From Paludibacteraceae bacterium (GTDB taxonomy: Bacteria > Bacteroidota > Bacteroidia > Bacteroidales > Paludibacteraceae), in contig JAFYWK010000080.1 of assembly GCA_017558065.1 (NCBI GenBank), positions 1-37,303 on the forward strand: a stretch of 37,303 nucleotides of DNA, given 5' to 3'. The position numbers and the translations under genes were made by a program. The notes beneath the pieces were generated by a model that worked only from the letters and a program-made list of their open reading frames with translations, made no database searches and was not told the DNA's origin. The stretch's first letter is position 1; each line of letters starts with the position of its first letter. Positions 8,584-16,745 of this stretch are shown here, piece after piece.

Positions 8584-9687
8584 ATGATTACTTATTTGTT
8601 GCTATATTTATCCATTGCGCTTGGCGTATCTTTTGTGTGTTCGTTGCTGGAGTCCACGCTGATGTCCACCACGTTATCGTATATCAATTTGCGTGAAGAG
8701 GAGGGCTATAAACCCGCCTCGCTGATGAAGAAGTACAAGACAGAGACGGAGCGTCCGTTGGCTGCTATTCTCTCGCTCAATACGATTGCTAACACGGTGG
8801 GTGCCAGTGGTGTAGGTATGCAAGCCACGCTCCTGTTTGGCGAAGCGTGGTTTGGCGTGTGCAGTGCCATTATGACCATTTTGATATTGGTTTTCTCTGA
8901 GATTTTTCCTAAGACGATAGGTACCACCTATTGGAAGAAATTGATGGGTTTGGCGGCTCACACTATTCGTATCTTGATTATCGTGATGTGGCCTATTGTG
9001 AAGATGATAGAGCTCATCTCTCGACTCTTCCCAGAGCCAGATGAGGCGGTGGTCAGCCGCGAAGAGGTGATTGCTATGGCCAATGTGGGAGAAGAGGAAG
9101 GTGTGATAGAGGAGGACGAGAACAAGATTATTCGCAACCTCATGCGCCTGAATGAGGTGAAGGCCTATGAGGTGATGACCCCTCGTGTGGTGGCTGCTAC
9201 TGCCCAGGAGAATATGACCCTTAGAGCGTATTATGACAGTGATGCGTATGACCATTTCTCGCGTATTCCTGTCTATGCAGAGTCGCAAGAGTTTATCACT
9301 GGCTACGTGCTGCGCGATGATGCGTTGGAAGAACTGACGGAAGACCATTTTGAGAAGACCTTGGGGGAGATCAAGCGTCCGTTGTTGTATTTTAATGAAG
9401 ACTCCAGTGTGGGCGATATTTTCGACAGGATGTTGCAGGAGAAGTCGCAGATTGGCGTGGTGATTGATGAGTATGGGTGCTTCCAAGGTGTGTTGACCTT
9501 CGAGGATGTGATAGAAACGATCTTTGGTTTTGAGATCATCGACGAGATGGATGTGGTGACGGATATGCAGCAGTACGCTCGCGAGCGTTGGCAGCAGCGT
9601 CAGAAGAAATATCGCACCATTTCTCCGAAAGAAAATCGCTCAGAGCAGTTCTCCGAGGCTATCGAGAGCGCGGAGAGTGAGGCGTGA
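8584..9687 (+). CDS. CNNM/CBS-domain membrane protein (HlyC/CorB family)
   Basis: Residues 1-190 form a DUF21/CNNM transmembrane domain (several hydrophobic helices, with NTIANTVGASGVG and EIFPKTIGTTYW landmarks), followed by an acidic junction GEEEGVIEEDENKIIRNLM and a pair of CBS modules (about 200-320; PVYAESQEFITGYVL and GVVIDEYGCFQGVLTFEDV). CNNM proteins are linked to magnesium/cobalt efflux. The usual C-terminal CorC_HlyC domain is absent: the protein ends in a charged tail after the CBS pair. Its last 48 bp overlap the tail of mutY on the opposite strand. Confidence 0.9.
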   Translation: MITYLLLYLSIALGVSFVCSLLESTLMSTTLSYINLREEEGYKPASLMKKYKTETERPLAAILSLNTIANTVGASGVGMQATLLFGEAWFGVCSAIMTILILVFSEIFPKTIGTTYWKKLMGLAAHTIRILIIVMWPIVKMIELISRLFPEPDEAVVSREEVIAMANVGEEEGVIEEDENKIIRNLMRLNEVKAYEVMTPRVVAATAQENMTLRAYYDSDAYDHFSRIPVYAESQEFITGYVLRDDALEELTEDHFEKTLGEIKRPLLYFNEDSSVGDIFDRMLQEKSQIGVVIDEYGCFQGVLTFEDVIETIFGFEIIDEMDVVTDMQQYARERWQQRQKKYRTISPKENRSEQFSEAIESAESEA

Positions 9688-10674
9688 TAGCGCATAATCG
9701 TCGAGCGACGAGAAGGCGATTGTTATCGTATCGGGTATCTGAGGCAACTCAGATACTTTTTTTATATGGAATCGCGCGTGTATGCGCTGGTGCGAGAGGA
9801 TATGCGTGAGGTCAATACTAGGCAGGTGGGCTTCGATGGGGAGTAGCTGATCGCTTTCTTCGAGCGGAAACTCATATAGATGTTGCCAAATATCTTTGCC
9901 TGTGCGCTGATGCAGTAGCGTGCGCATGTCGGGCGTACAATAGATGGTATAGTTCAGATAGCGTTCACGCAATGCAGTGCGGGGTTTGCGCACAGGTAGC
10001 AGTTCCACGGTGTGGTGGGCATATGCCATACAGCACGATTGGATAGGGCAAGATGTGCAATCTGGAGAAGTGGGCGTGCAATGTAGTGCCCCAAACTCCA
10101 TGATGGCAGAGTTGAATAGGCGCGGATAATCTTGGTCTAATAATTGCCATGCCAATTGGCGGAAATGCTTTTTGCCTTGTGTCGTGTCGAACGCTATTTC
10201 GCAATCATATAGGCGTGCCAAGACGCGATACACGTTGCCATCTAATGCGGGATAGGGTAGGTTGAATGCAAAAGAAGCGATGGCTCCTGCGGTGTATTCG
10301 CCTACGCCAGGCAGGGATAGCAGACCTTGGAAGATAGCTTCTGACGTGAGTCGCTCCGAGTGGCAGAATACTTCGGCGCCTTGCGCTACGGCCTGCTGAG
10401 CAGCGCGATGCATATTGCGGGCACGAGAGTAATACCCCAGCCCTTGCCAATAGCGTAGCACTTCATCTTCGCTGGCTGCGGCCAACGTGTAGATGTCGGG
10501 AAAACGACTGATAAATCGGAGGTAATACTCAAGACCTTGATTCACACGTGTTTGTTGCAAAATGACCTCTGAGACCCATATCAAATACGGGTCTTGTGTC
10601 TCGCGCCAAGGCAATACACGATGGTTCTGTTCGTACCATCGAGATAACTGATTATATATCAATGATTGATTCAA
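9640..10674 (-). CDS. mutY: A/G-specific adenine DNA glycosylase MutY
   Basis: Removes adenine mispaired with 8-oxoguanine. Landmarks are LPWRETQDPYLIWVSEVILQQTRV with the catalytic Glu, the helix-hairpin-helix LLSLPGVGEYTAGAIASFAF, the catalytic Asp in ALDGNVYRV, and a [4Fe-4S] ligand set CX6CX2CX5C from CTPTSPDC. A NUDIX-like recognition domain fills the C-terminal third. There is no ATG near the conserved start; in-frame TTG codons occur at 10686 (inside the -7 box), 10674 and 10662. TTG at 10674 is chosen, which leaves almost no leader after the promoter at 10684-10715; 10662 is the alternative. Confidence 0.93.
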   Translation of the reverse strand: MNQSLIYNQLSRWYEQNHRVLPWRETQDPYLIWVSEVILQQTRVNQGLEYYLRFISRFPDIYTLAAASEDEVLRYWQGLGYYSRARNMHRAAQQAVAQGAEVFCHSERLTSEAIFQGLLSLPGVGEYTAGAIASFAFNLPYPALDGNVYRVLARLYDCEIAFDTTQGKKHFRQLAWQLLDQDYPRLFNSAIMEFGALHCTPTSPDCTSCPIQSCCMAYAHHTVELLPVRKPRTALRERYLNYTIYCTPDMRTLLHQRTGKDIWQHLYEFPLEESDQLLPIEAHLPSIDLTHILSHQRIHARFHIKKVSELPQIPDTITIAFSSLDDYALSRLTLRALDSLGELL

Positions 10675-10683
10675 AATTCGCTG

Positions 10684-10715
10684 CAAAGTTAGTTAAAATT
10701 TGAGAAATATGCAAA
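10684..10715 (-). promoter_or_regulatory. Promoter of mutY
   Basis: Minus strand TTTG (10715-10712), 20-base spacer, TAACTTTG (10691-10684). The expected transcription start is within a few bases of the first usable TTG codon. Confidence 0.8.
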
Positions 10716-10763
10716 AAAATGATTTTTTTTTCGATTTTTCTTTTATAAATCAAAAAATTATCG

Positions 10764-10771
10764 TACCTTTG
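10764..10771 (+). promoter_or_regulatory. -7 element for the HU gene
   Basis: TACCTTTG followed by ca is a consensus -7 box. The -33 position 20 bases upstream reads cttt, a poor match inside a T-rich stretch. The implied leader to the ATG at 10852 is about 75 nt. Confidence 0.7.
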
Positions 10772-10851
10772 CACCCGATTTCGCTCTGTGTGATTTTATA
10801 GGGATACCTAATAGTGTCGAAAAAGTTAAATTTATATAATATATTACTATT

Positions 10852-11124
10852 ATGACAAAAGCAGAACTCGTTAACGCAATTGCGATTAAAACAGGTTATG
10901 ACAAAACAACGATTATGAACGTTGTGGAGTCAGCAATGGAGAACATCAAGAAGACCGTGGCAGACGGTGAGGCAGTTTATCTGCGTGGTTTTGGTAGCTT
11001 TGCTACTAAGGTGCGCAAGCAAAAGGTGGCTCGTAACATTACCAAAAAGGAGTCTATTATCGTTCCTGAGCACAAGATTCCTTCGTTCAAGCCTTCTGAT
11101 GCATTTGTTGAGATCTTGAAATAA
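10852..11124 (+). CDS. HU/IHF-family DNA-binding protein
   Basis: The 90-residue protein has the standard HU length and fold: N-terminal helices (MTKAELVNAIAIKTGYDK), then GEAVYLRGFGSFATKVRKQK leading into the beta-arm, whose tip (ARNITKKESIIVPEHKIPSF) has the arginine-asparagine and proline of DNA-bending HU proteins, and the C-terminal helix FKPSDAFVEILK. It bends and compacts DNA as a homodimer. A 29-residue basic protein gene and RNase E/G follow on the same strand. Confidence 0.95.
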   Translation: MTKAELVNAIAIKTGYDKTTIMNVVESAMENIKKTVADGEAVYLRGFGSFATKVRKQKVARNITKKESIIVPEHKIPSFKPSDAFVEILK

Positions 11125-11172
11125 TCTGCAATAGATAGGAAAATAATCATTAACAATTAAATTATAATTATT

Positions 11173-11262
11173 ATGCCAAACGGTAAAAAGCACAAAAGAC
11201 ATAAAATGTCGACACACAAACGTAAAAAACGTTTGCGCAAGAATCGTCATAAACATAAGTAA
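11173..11262 (+). CDS. 29-residue basic protein, COX24/AURKAIP1 (mS38)-like
   Basis: ATG at 11173 to TAA at 11260 encodes 29 residues, starting MPNGKKHKRHKMSTHKRKKR and ending in a run of Arg, Lys and His; over half the residues are basic. Bacteroidetes genomes carry very similar short proteins annotated as AURKAIP1/COX24-domain proteins, the domain of mitochondrial ribosomal protein mS38, so a role as a small ribosome-associated protein is a reasonable inference. The position between the HU gene and rng, 48 bp after HU, suggests co-transcription with HU. There is no other reading frame competing for this DNA. Confidence 0.85.
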   Translation: MPNGKKHKRHKMSTHKRKKRLRKNRHKHK

Positions 11263-11290
11263 TGGTAAGACGATGTGTTAAACACTAACG

Positions 11291-11345
11291 GCTTTGTGGT
11301 AGAATCCTGTTTGGGCGCAAACTGGTGGCCACAAAGCATTTTTTT
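11291..11345 (+). terminator. Compound hairpin plus T-run directly upstream of rng
   Basis: Outer stem gctttgtgg (11291-11299) with ccacaaagc (11329-11337); inner stem gtttg (11309-11313) with caaac (11318-11322); then attttttt. This is a good intrinsic terminator for the HU/basic-protein transcript, and it ends only 13 bp before the rng ATG, so it may also work as an attenuator or autoregulatory leader for rng. Confidence 0.75.
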
Positions 11346-11357
11346 AATTTATTGAAT

Positions 11358-12935
11358 ATGAAAAGCGAACTCTTTGTGGATGTGACTCCGCAAGAAGTGG
11401 CTATTGCGCTCACCGAAGATGGTCGCCTCATGGAGGTGAATCGTGAGCAACGAGGCAAGGATACTTTCGCTGTCGGCAATATATATTATGGCCGTGTCAA
11501 GAAAGTGATGCCTGCTTTGAATGCCGTTTTTGTGGATGTAGGTCATGAGAAAGAAGCTTTTCTGCACTACCTTGATTTAGGATCGGGGTTTCTTACGACA
11601 CAAAAGTATGTCACCAAGTTGATTTCTGACCGTCGTCGTATTCCGGATATACAGAAGATAGAGCGCCAACCTGAGTGTACAAAAGAGGGGCAGATTGCCG
11701 ATTACTTGAAAGTAGGTGATACCCTCCTGGTGCAGGTGACTAAGGAGCCTATCAATTCCAAGGGACCACGACTCTCTGCTGAGATTTCCATCACGGGACG
11801 TAATTTCGTCCTTATTCCTTTTATAGATAAGGTGATGGTCAGCAGCAAGATTGCTCGTGAGTCGGAGCGTGGACGATTGAAGCAATTGGTACATTCCATC
11901 AAGCCGCACGGTTTTGGAGTCATAGTGCGTACTGTGGCTGAAGACAAGCGAGTGGCGGAGTTGGACAACGAATTGCGTATTCTGGTCAAACGCTGGGAGG
12001 ATTGTGTGCGCACCTTGCAACACACCGAACCAGTCAACCTCATCAGCCAAGAACTCGGACGGACGATAGGTATCCTTCGTGATATTTTCTCGCCTGATTT
12101 TGAGAATATCCATGTCAACGACAAGGCGGTTTACGATGAGGTGAAGCAGTATCTGGATTTGATTGCTCCCGAGTCGTCTAAAGTGCTCAAACTTTACACG
12201 GGTGAACAACCCCTCTTTGATAAGTTTGACATCACGCGTCAGATGAAGACGGGCTTGGGGCGTACGGTGGGATTCAAGAAAGGTGGCTATCTGATTATGG
12301 ACCGCACCGAGGCATTATTCTCAATTGATGTGAATAGTGGTAGTAAGAAACTTTTTGCCGATCAGGAGCAAAATGCCTTTCACTTCAATATGCTTGCCGC
12401 AGATGAGATTGTGCACCAGCTTCGATTGAGAGACATCGGTGGAATTATTGTTGTAGATTTCATCGATATGGATGATAAGGCCAATCAGCAAGCGTTGTAC
12501 GAACACATGCAACAGCTGATGAGCCATGATAGAGCCAAACACAACATATTGCCACTCAGCAAGTTTGGACTGATGCAAATCACTCGCCAACGCGTGCGCC
12601 CAGCGGTGGAAATGAATGTGATGGAGACCTGTCCTACTTGTATGGGAAAAGGCAAGATACAGGCGTCCATATTCTTTACGGACCAAGTATCGGAACGTGT
12701 GATGGCTATGAGGGCACAGTATGGAAGGGGACTGCGATTGCATCTGCATCCTTATGTATATGCTTATGCTACCAAAGGGTTGCTTAACCTGAAAATGCAA
12801 TGGGCGATTAAGTATGGAGTGCATGTCGTAGAGAACCAAAGTCTGGGAATGTTGGAAACCAAGTTCTTCACCAGCAAAGGCGAAGAAGTGTTTCTGCAAG
12901 AAGAGAAGCAAACGGATAAGGTGTGCGAAAAGTGA
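11358..12935 (+). CDS. rng: Ribonuclease E/G family endoribonuclease
   Basis: The ATG at 11358 gives MKSELFVDVTPQEVAIALTE, typical of RNase G; an upstream in-frame GTG (11325) falls inside the preceding hairpin. The order is an S1/OB RNA-binding region (about 35-130), 5'-sensor/RNase-H-like part, and the catalytic DNase I-like region with Asp324 (FSIDVNSGS) and Asp367 (IVVDFIDMDD), spaced 43 residues apart as Asp303/Asp346 in E. coli RNase E. A CPTC zinc-link motif follows at about 420. The 525 residues lack the long RNase E scaffold. The role is rRNA maturation and mRNA decay. No consensus promoter was seen close upstream, so expression may depend on read-through from HU. Confidence 0.93.
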   Translation: MKSELFVDVTPQEVAIALTEDGRLMEVNREQRGKDTFAVGNIYYGRVKKVMPALNAVFVDVGHEKEAFLHYLDLGSGFLTTQKYVTKLISDRRRIPDIQKIERQPECTKEGQIADYLKVGDTLLVQVTKEPINSKGPRLSAEISITGRNFVLIPFIDKVMVSSKIARESERGRLKQLVHSIKPHGFGVIVRTVAEDKRVAELDNELRILVKRWEDCVRTLQHTEPVNLISQELGRTIGILRDIFSPDFENIHVNDKAVYDEVKQYLDLIAPESSKVLKLYTGEQPLFDKFDITRQMKTGLGRTVGFKKGGYLIMDRTEALFSIDVNSGSKKLFADQEQNAFHFNMLAADEIVHQLRLRDIGGIIVVDFIDMDDKANQQALYEHMQQLMSHDRAKHNILPLSKFGLMQITRQRVRPAVEMNVMETCPTCMGKGKIQASIFFTDQVSERVMAMRAQYGRGLRLHLHPYVYAYATKGLLNLKMQWAIKYGVHVVENQSLGMLETKFFTSKGEEVFLQEEKQTDKVCEK

Positions 12936-12940
12936 TGATA

Positions 12941-12977
12941 AAAAAGAAACTAATCGAATGATTGGTTTCTTTTTTTT
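12941..12977 (+). terminator. Intrinsic terminator after rng
   Basis: Stem aaagaaactaatc (12943-12955) pairs with gattggtttcttt (12960-12972) through one G-T pair around a 4-base loop, and a T-run continues to 12977. Confidence 0.85.
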
Positions 12978-12996
12978 GTCATAATAGCATAGATTA

Positions 12997-13028
12997 TTTG
13001 CATATTCCAAATAATTTTCTTAATTTTG
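12997..13028 (+). promoter_or_regulatory. Promoter of the GH3/acyltransferase operon
   Basis: TTTG (12997-13000), 20-base spacer starting catatt, TAATTTTG (13021-13028), followed by ca. The ATG at 13058 is 30 bp downstream. Confidence 0.85.
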
Positions 13029-13057
13029 CAGCGAAAATATTAAAAATCGATTTTTTT

Positions 13058-14848
13058 ATGCTGAAATATCCTTTTTTAATCAATGTGATTATGGGGCTTG
13101 TGGGGCGTATTGAGCTTCGCAAACTCAATCGTGCATCACGTGACCCACGCAAAGCGCAGGAGCAGACTTTGCGTCGCATGCTGGAGCTATCCAAGGATAC
13201 TGTCTATGGACGCGAACATCATTTTGCTGAGATATTGGATTGCAAGACGGATACCGAACTCTATGCGCGTTACCAGCAGTACGTCCACAAGCAGGACTAT
13301 GAGAAACTTCGTCCTTATGTCAATCGCACCAAAGAGGGAGCTGCTGATATCCTCTTCCCGGGTCACCCTGTGATGTATGCTACTACCAGCGGTACTACGG
13401 CTGAGCCCAAGTGGATTCCTATCACCAAGCACTATCTCAAGCGCATCTATGGCAAGATGACCCGCCTATGGATCTACAATTTCATTCGCCATCGACAGAT
13501 GGTCTTTGCGGGCAAAGTGGTGATTATTGTAGGCAAGGCGGAGGAGGGGCGCGCTCTGGATGGTACGGTCTTCGGTTCGGTATCGGGTTTGACCCGAAAA
13601 GACGTGCCTGGCTTCATCAAGAAGCACTATGCCTTCTCCTCTATCGTCTATGATATACCTGATTACAATGCTCGCTATTATGCCATCATGCGTCTGAGCA
13701 TCGAGCAGGATGTCACTATGCTGGTCACAGCTAATCCCAGCACGATTGTTGAGATGCAGCACAATGCCATCGAGTACTACGATAAGTATATTGAGGATAT
13801 AGAGAATGGTACGCTCAATAGAGAACTCGATATCCCTGATTATATTCGTGAGGAGCTGGAGCGTGACCTCCGCCCTAACCCTAAGCGTGCTGCTGAGCTG
13901 CGCCGTCTCAAGGAGGAGTTCTACACACCGCTTCCACGCCACTATTGGCCTAACCTACAGACCCTCTCCACATGGAAGTGCGGCAATACCAAGGTCTATC
14001 TGGATAAGTTCCATGGCTCATTCCCCGATGATATTTGCCACCAAGAGATAGGCTATTTCTCATCGGAGTGCCGATTTGGTTTTGTGATGGACGAGGGTAT
14101 CAACACCACTTTGTTCCCACATTTCCACTACTATGAGTTTATCGCTGAGGAGGATCTGGATAATCCTAATCCACGTTTCTATCAGCTCTATGAGTTGGAG
14201 CAAGGCAAACGCTATTCGCCTATTGTGACCACCTATGCGGGCTTGTATCGCTATGATGTGAGCGACTTGGTAGAGGTGGGACCTAAATATTTTGGCACCC
14301 CTACTATCCATATGGTGCAAAAGGTGAATGGTATTGTCAGTATCACGGGCGAGAAACTGCAAGAGAATCAGTTCATGTCATCTGTGCAGAAGGCGGAAGA
14401 GGCGTTGCAGATGCCTACCAAGTTCTCCATTGCTTTTGCCGATGTGGAGAAGAGCACCTACCATTTCTATTTTGAGTTTGCTAATCAGATGACCTCGCAA
14501 GCCGATGCCGAGAAGTTTGCTGCGTTGGTGGATACGGAACTCAAGAAGATGAACATTGAGTATGAGGCCAAGCGCGATAGTCTGCGCCTTAAACAACCTA
14601 TTACCCACCGTCTGCGCCGTAATGCTTTTGACCAGTTTAAGCAGGCGTCTATTGCCGACGGTACGGGGCGCGATGGACAGTTCAAGGTCAATCTGCTCTT
14701 GCAAGATGAGAAGCGCCACCAGAAGTTCAAGCAACTGGCTATCGATGCTAAAGGTGCTGTGGATAAGGCGATTAACGAACTGGAGAAAACGCATATTGCT
14801 CGCAAGATAGCGCGACAAGAAAAACGCAATAATAAGCACAATAAATGA
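13058..14848 (+). CDS. GH3-family acyl-adenylating enzyme
   Basis: The 596-residue protein belongs to the GH3 auxin-responsive-promoter family, adenylate-forming enzymes that in plants conjugate amino acids to acyl acids. The phosphate-binding loop TTSGTTAEPKW starts at about residue 109; later landmarks are GYFSSECRFGF, TLFPHFHYYEFI, and VTTYAGLYRYDVSDLVEVG with the C-terminal lid following (TGEKLQE). The ATG at 13058 (MLKYPFLINVIMG) is used because the longer frame to 12962 begins inside the rng terminator. The stop codon overlaps the acyltransferase start as ATGA. Substrates of bacterial GH3 proteins are not established; coupling to an acyltransferase suggests acyl or lipid metabolism. Confidence 0.9.
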   Translation: MLKYPFLINVIMGLVGRIELRKLNRASRDPRKAQEQTLRRMLELSKDTVYGREHHFAEILDCKTDTELYARYQQYVHKQDYEKLRPYVNRTKEGAADILFPGHPVMYATTSGTTAEPKWIPITKHYLKRIYGKMTRLWIYNFIRHRQMVFAGKVVIIVGKAEEGRALDGTVFGSVSGLTRKDVPGFIKKHYAFSSIVYDIPDYNARYYAIMRLSIEQDVTMLVTANPSTIVEMQHNAIEYYDKYIEDIENGTLNRELDIPDYIREELERDLRPNPKRAAELRRLKEEFYTPLPRHYWPNLQTLSTWKCGNTKVYLDKFHGSFPDDICHQEIGYFSSECRFGFVMDEGINTTLFPHFHYYEFIAEEDLDNPNPRFYQLYELEQGKRYSPIVTTYAGLYRYDVSDLVEVGPKYFGTPTIHMVQKVNGIVSITGEKLQENQFMSSVQKAEEALQMPTKFSIAFADVEKSTYHFYFEFANQMTSQADAEKFAALVDTELKKMNIEYEAKRDSLRLKQPITHRLRRNAFDQFKQASIADGTGRDGQFKVNLLLQDEKRHQKFKQLAIDAKGAVDKAINELEKTHIARKIARQEKRNNKHNK

Positions 14849-15702
14849 ACAAGCAATACCAAGAACTGCGAGTGGTAGAGGGCGAATATATCCCTCAGCC
14901 AGCTATGGATTATCCACAGGAGAATCCATTTGCGCGCACGTTGTTTCCTAAATACATCAAGCCATTGGCGATTGACGAACATTATCCCTATGTGGATGAT
15001 AGTTGGTGGTATCGCATGAAGACCATGTTTGCGTATTTTTTTATTCTGCGCATATGTCTGAATCTATTGCTGCATGTCAAGATGGGCTTGCGCATCCGCG
15101 GTCGCGAGGTGCTAAAGCGTCATAAGGAGCATCTGAAGAGTGGTGCGATTACGATTGCCAACCATATGTTTCGTTTGGATTGTCCATGTGTGTTGTTGGC
15201 TGTGGGTGCGAAGCATACCACGCGTATTCCGATGTTCGCTCCTAATTTCCGCACAAAGGATAGTGTGTTCTTGCAGATTGTGGGCGGCATACCTATCCCC
15301 GAGCCAGAGACGGGACTGAGTGCGATGAAGAAGTTCAACGAAGCGTTTGACGAGTTCCATCGCCGTGGTTGGTGGTTTCATATCTTCCCAGAGGCATGCC
15401 GATGGGATATGTATAAACCGTTGCGTCCGTTCCAGAAAGGGGCGTTCACTATGAGCTATAAGTATGCCAAACCTATTGTGCCATGCGTGATTACGTATCG
15501 CGAACGCAAGGGTATCTATCGCCTGTTTGGTCCTAAGGAACTGCCACTATTGACGGTCACTATTGGCGAACCGCTTTATCCTGACACCACGCAACCGCGT
15601 AAGACGGAGGTCGATCGCCTGCGCGATACGGCACACCAGCAGATGCTACGCATGGCGGGTATCACCCACAACCCCTGGCCTGCCGCTTGGAGCAACCTCT
15701 AA
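14845..15702 (+). CDS. PlsC-like (lysophospholipid) acyltransferase
   Basis: The 285-residue product has the LPLAT acyltransferase signatures: the catalytic HX4D in NHMFRLD (His107, Asp112) and an FPEA block (about 181-184; usual form FPEG) in IFPEACRWD, then KKGAF-like QKGAF. A hydrophobic segment at about 58-78 suggests membrane association. It likely transfers a fatty acyl chain to a glycerophosphate or amino acid acceptor. It is translationally coupled to the GH3 gene by a 4-bp overlap, and its tail overlaps the convergent transporter gene by 4 bp. Confidence 0.88.
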   Translation: MNKQYQELRVVEGEYIPQPAMDYPQENPFARTLFPKYIKPLAIDEHYPYVDDSWWYRMKTMFAYFFILRICLNLLLHVKMGLRIRGREVLKRHKEHLKSGAITIANHMFRLDCPCVLLAVGAKHTTRIPMFAPNFRTKDSVFLQIVGGIPIPEPETGLSAMKKFNEAFDEFHRRGWWFHIFPEACRWDMYKPLRPFQKGAFTMSYKYAKPIVPCVITYRERKGIYRLFGPKELPLLTVTIGEPLYPDTTQPRKTEVDRLRDTAHQQMLRMAGITHNPWPAAWSNL

Positions 15703-16745
15703 CCTCTAACCTTCCCCTCGCGCCACAGTTGCCACGAGTTGAATAGGTTTTGCCAGATGATATACGCTGCTGGTCCGATGGCGGATAGTGGGTGTAGGTA
15801 CATCTGTGCCAGCCATACGCCCAGGGCGGTGTTCTTTTGTCCGAAGGCTTGTCCTGCGGTGATACAGCTTTTCTGCTGGATGCTATAGTCTGCTGCGGCG
15901 GGGTTGATGAGCACATCGCAGTAGTCGGCGCCGTGACTCGAAGCGGGGTAGTGATAACCTATCCATCGTCCCAATACAAACTGCAAGAGACAGGTGACGA
16001 GCGCACCCGCGCACAAGGTGATGATGGAGTAACCCGTATAGTCTTCCACCAACAGTGTATGGGTGATTCTGGCTATCAGCACTATCAGCAGTAATACCCA
16101 TAGGTAGAAGGGCATGGAAGCCCATGTCTTGGATAGGGTGAAGGTGCGTGGTGCTCCTTTGTGACGGTGATAGGCCTCGTAGCCCAGGCGCAGTATCCAT
16201 GCTGCGATGAAGGGACCCAGTAGCATCGGACCTACGCGACACAGGATATGCCACATCGCAGGCAGGAAGGCGATATGAGCCGACGGGTTCACAATCGGGA
16301 AAAACGCAGGCACTACCAGTGCCGTGACGATATTGCTGAGCAGACTGAAGGTGGTCAAATTCTGAATACTACCTCCCAACTTACCCGCGATGATAGGCGC
16401 TGCGGTGGCGGTAGGCATAATCACACAGACCATGATGCCTTGCGAAATCACCTCTATATCGGTATGGGTCAGTCCCCATGTATTAGCAACGAGTTGCAAA
16501 CCGTAGTGTAAGCCGTAGTAGATACCTGCGGTGAGTGCCAATTGGCATACCAGCACGATAGCGTGCCATGCGCGCAGACGCAGGTCTAATGGGTTGATCT
16601 TGCAGAATGTGAAGAAGAGCATCAGGAAGATGAGTGTTGGCATACACTCATCCAGATGGCGAAACCACTGGTAGCCCACTGCTCCGATCAGCATGGCTAT
16701 GATCAGGGCGTAGCGGTCAAATAATGTTCTTAACCTCATGCCCAT
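15699..16745 (-). CDS. Bile acid:sodium symporter (BASS)-like membrane transporter
   Basis: The 348-residue, very hydrophobic protein has about nine to ten transmembrane helices. Family-like features are the unwound-helix region VCVIMPTATAAPIIAGKLGGSI and, later, a conserved segment with SCITAGQAFGQKNTALGV resembling the second crossover motif of BASS/SBF proteins. The substrate is unknown. The gene overlaps the end of the aldo/keto reductase gene; a second ATG at 16739 would give a classic ATGA overlap and is an equally good start. Confidence 0.82.
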   Translation of the reverse strand: MGMRLRTLFDRYALIIAMLIGAVGYQWFRHLDECMPTLIFLMLFFTFCKINPLDLRLRAWHAIVLVCQLALTAGIYYGLHYGLQLVANTWGLTHTDIEVISQGIMVCVIMPTATAAPIIAGKLGGSIQNLTTFSLLSNIVTALVVPAFFPIVNPSAHIAFLPAMWHILCRVGPMLLGPFIAAWILRLGYEAYHRHKGAPRTFTLSKTWASMPFYLWVLLLIVLIARITHTLLVEDYTGYSIITLCAGALVTCLLQFVLGRWIGYHYPASSHGADYCDVLINPAAADYSIQQKSCITAGQAFGQKNTALGVWLAQMYLHPLSAIGPAAYIIWQNLFNSWQLWREGKVRG

